64,000 bases of DNA from the NCBI GenBank assembly GCA_049295575.1, contig JBAQQX010000002.1:62001-126000 (forward strand), read 5' to 3'. The notes under the pieces are model-generated. The model was not told where the DNA came from and made no database searches. It was given only the letters and a program-made list of their open reading frames with translations. Shown here one piece after another: positions 63,299 through 64,000 of this stretch (positions are counted from its first letter, which is position 1; the number at the start of each line of letters is the position of its first letter). The translations under genes were made by a program, and so were the position numbers. This DNA comes from UBA6022 sp049295575 (lineage in GTDB: Bacteria; Patescibacteriota; Saccharimonadia; Saccharimonadales; Saccharimonadaceae).

Positions 63299-63330
63299 AA
63301 AAAACCTCGCTTCTCAGCGAGGTTTTTTGA
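63299..63330. terminator. Bidirectional intrinsic terminator
   Basis: AAAAAACCTCGC, loop TTCTCA, GCGAGGTTTTTT, between rplU and the convergent membrane gene. Confidence 0.9.
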
Positions 63331-63354
63331 TACCCATAATTTTCGGGTTACAGA

Positions 63355-64000
63355 CTAGGCGACCCAGTAATCATTTGTAAATAATAGGATATTCCACGCC
63401 AGTAGAAATGCGGAGGTGGCAATATAGAACGTTCGAAGTAACGCTGGCTTTGATTCGAAATATAGGGCGAGGGCGAGGAATAGGGGTGGTAGGGCTATCA
63501 TGTAGCGGTTTAGACTGTCGAGTCGACCACTCGAGAGAGGAATGAGTATAAAGATGAGGCAGTAGATAAACCATGTTCTGCCAAGGTATTTCCAAACCGC
63601 CCAGAGCATAGCGCCAAGAACAGGTAGGTACCAGAGGTATGGTGGGCGAAGTGAAGAGATAAGATTCTCTATAATATTACTATTGAGACGTCCCCAGTTT
63701 TGTTGAGCGGCTATGAATTCGAACGGATTACCAAATGTTATCCATAGGTATATCATGTAGGCAACGAGTCCTAGCGGGGCGGCAACGACTGGAACAAGCT
63801 TTTTCCAGTCAGACCATTTTCGTGCAAAAAGATAATCTAGTAGGAAGAAGATTGCGAGGGCACCTCCTTGAACGCGAGTAGCGGTGACAAAGATAACGGC
63901 GAGTGCCGCAAGCCAGTAATTTCCTTTGCGGTAAGCAAAGAGAGCGGAGATTGTTACGAATACGAACAGGCTTTCTGAGTAGCCAAGTGCCATGTAAAAT
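63355..64000 (-). CDS. Mannosyltransferase-like integral membrane protein (5' end outside window)
   Basis: At least 215 aa with about seven hydrophobic helices. LGYSESLFVFVTISAL and VTATRVQGGALAIFFLLDY resemble the PIG-V/GT-C mannosyltransferases (YSE and ATR-Q/TG motifs), which use polyprenyl-phosphate sugars outside the membrane. The frame is open to base 64000 and the ATG at 63993 is probably internal, since the GT-C catalytic Asp should lie upstream. It may glycosylate a surface lipid or protein. Family is moderately sure. Confidence 0.7.
   Translation of the reverse strand, partial: FYMALGYSESLFVFVTISALFAYRKGNYWLAALAVIFVTATRVQGGALAIFFLLDYLFARKWSDWKKLVPVVAAPLGLVAYMIYLWITFGNPFEFIAAQQNWGRLNSNIIENLISSLRPPYLWYLPVLGAMLWAVWKYLGRTWFIYCLIFILIPLSSGRLDSLNRYMIALPPLFLALALYFESKPALLRTFYIATSAFLLAWNILLFTNDYWVA

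Overview
The window is a 64 kb piece of a Candidatus Saccharibacteria (TM7, CPR/Patescibacteria) genome. The main evidence is the 16S rRNA gene, whose V4 reads CGCGGTCATACG as in TM7. Supporting evidence is the small, tightly packed genes, standard genetic code, compact IF2 and S1, DUF5663 and KGG proteins, and the near absence of biosynthetic genes. I see no mobile element, prophage or CRISPR array.

Layout. 1-11.1 kb: a partial glycosyltransferase, a zinc-ribbon NrdR-like regulator, tRNA-Val(GAC), a T-box-like leader with thrS, an alkyltransferase-like protein overlapping miaA, small regulators, rpmB, a Nudix/HD pair, a site-2 protease, a structured ncRNA and a Nudix-RNase H fusion. 11.1-15.0 kb: RNase P RNA, infC-rpmI-rplT with an apparent AUC start on infC, then a 2.5 kb gene-poor stretch holding the tmRNA. 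15-21 kb: a TraD/VirD4-like ATPase operon and an LPxTG surface protein. 21-26 kb: gyrB-gyrA and a divergent PAP2 protein. 26-33 kb: a split rRNA locus (16S, terminator, tRNA-Ala/Val/Ile, terminator, 23S-5S), with an odd CCA-ended mini-hairpin between two tRNAs and an AT-rich insertion in 23S. 33-43 kb: secreted M14 peptidase, KGG protein, ROK protein, an LPxTG protein, rpsA, infB. 42.7-53 kb: fmt-def-priA, recJ, tandem pilins, rpsU-yqeY-adk-map, murI. 53-64 kb: ftsA-ftsZ followed by a cysteine-less NrdR, a thioredoxin-like/VKOR pair, a T-box-like leader with ileS, galU, rplU and a partial membrane glycosyltransferase.

How it works together. Most genes serve translation (thrS, ileS, miaA, infB, infC, fmt, def, map, rpsA, rpsU, ribosomal proteins, tmRNA, RNase P), DNA topology and repair, and division. 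Surface functions fit an epibiont: type IV pilins, LPxTG proteins, a secreted carboxypeptidase, a TraD-like ATPase and VKOR-driven disulfide formation.

Two regulatory themes stand out. First, at least fifteen genes have a -10 hexamer only 6-9 nt before the start codon, predicting leaderless mRNAs, while others have good Shine-Dalgarno sites. Second, thrS and ileS have T-box-like leaders with very short specifier hairpins. All functional statements are read from sequence and family knowledge; no searches or folding programs were run.
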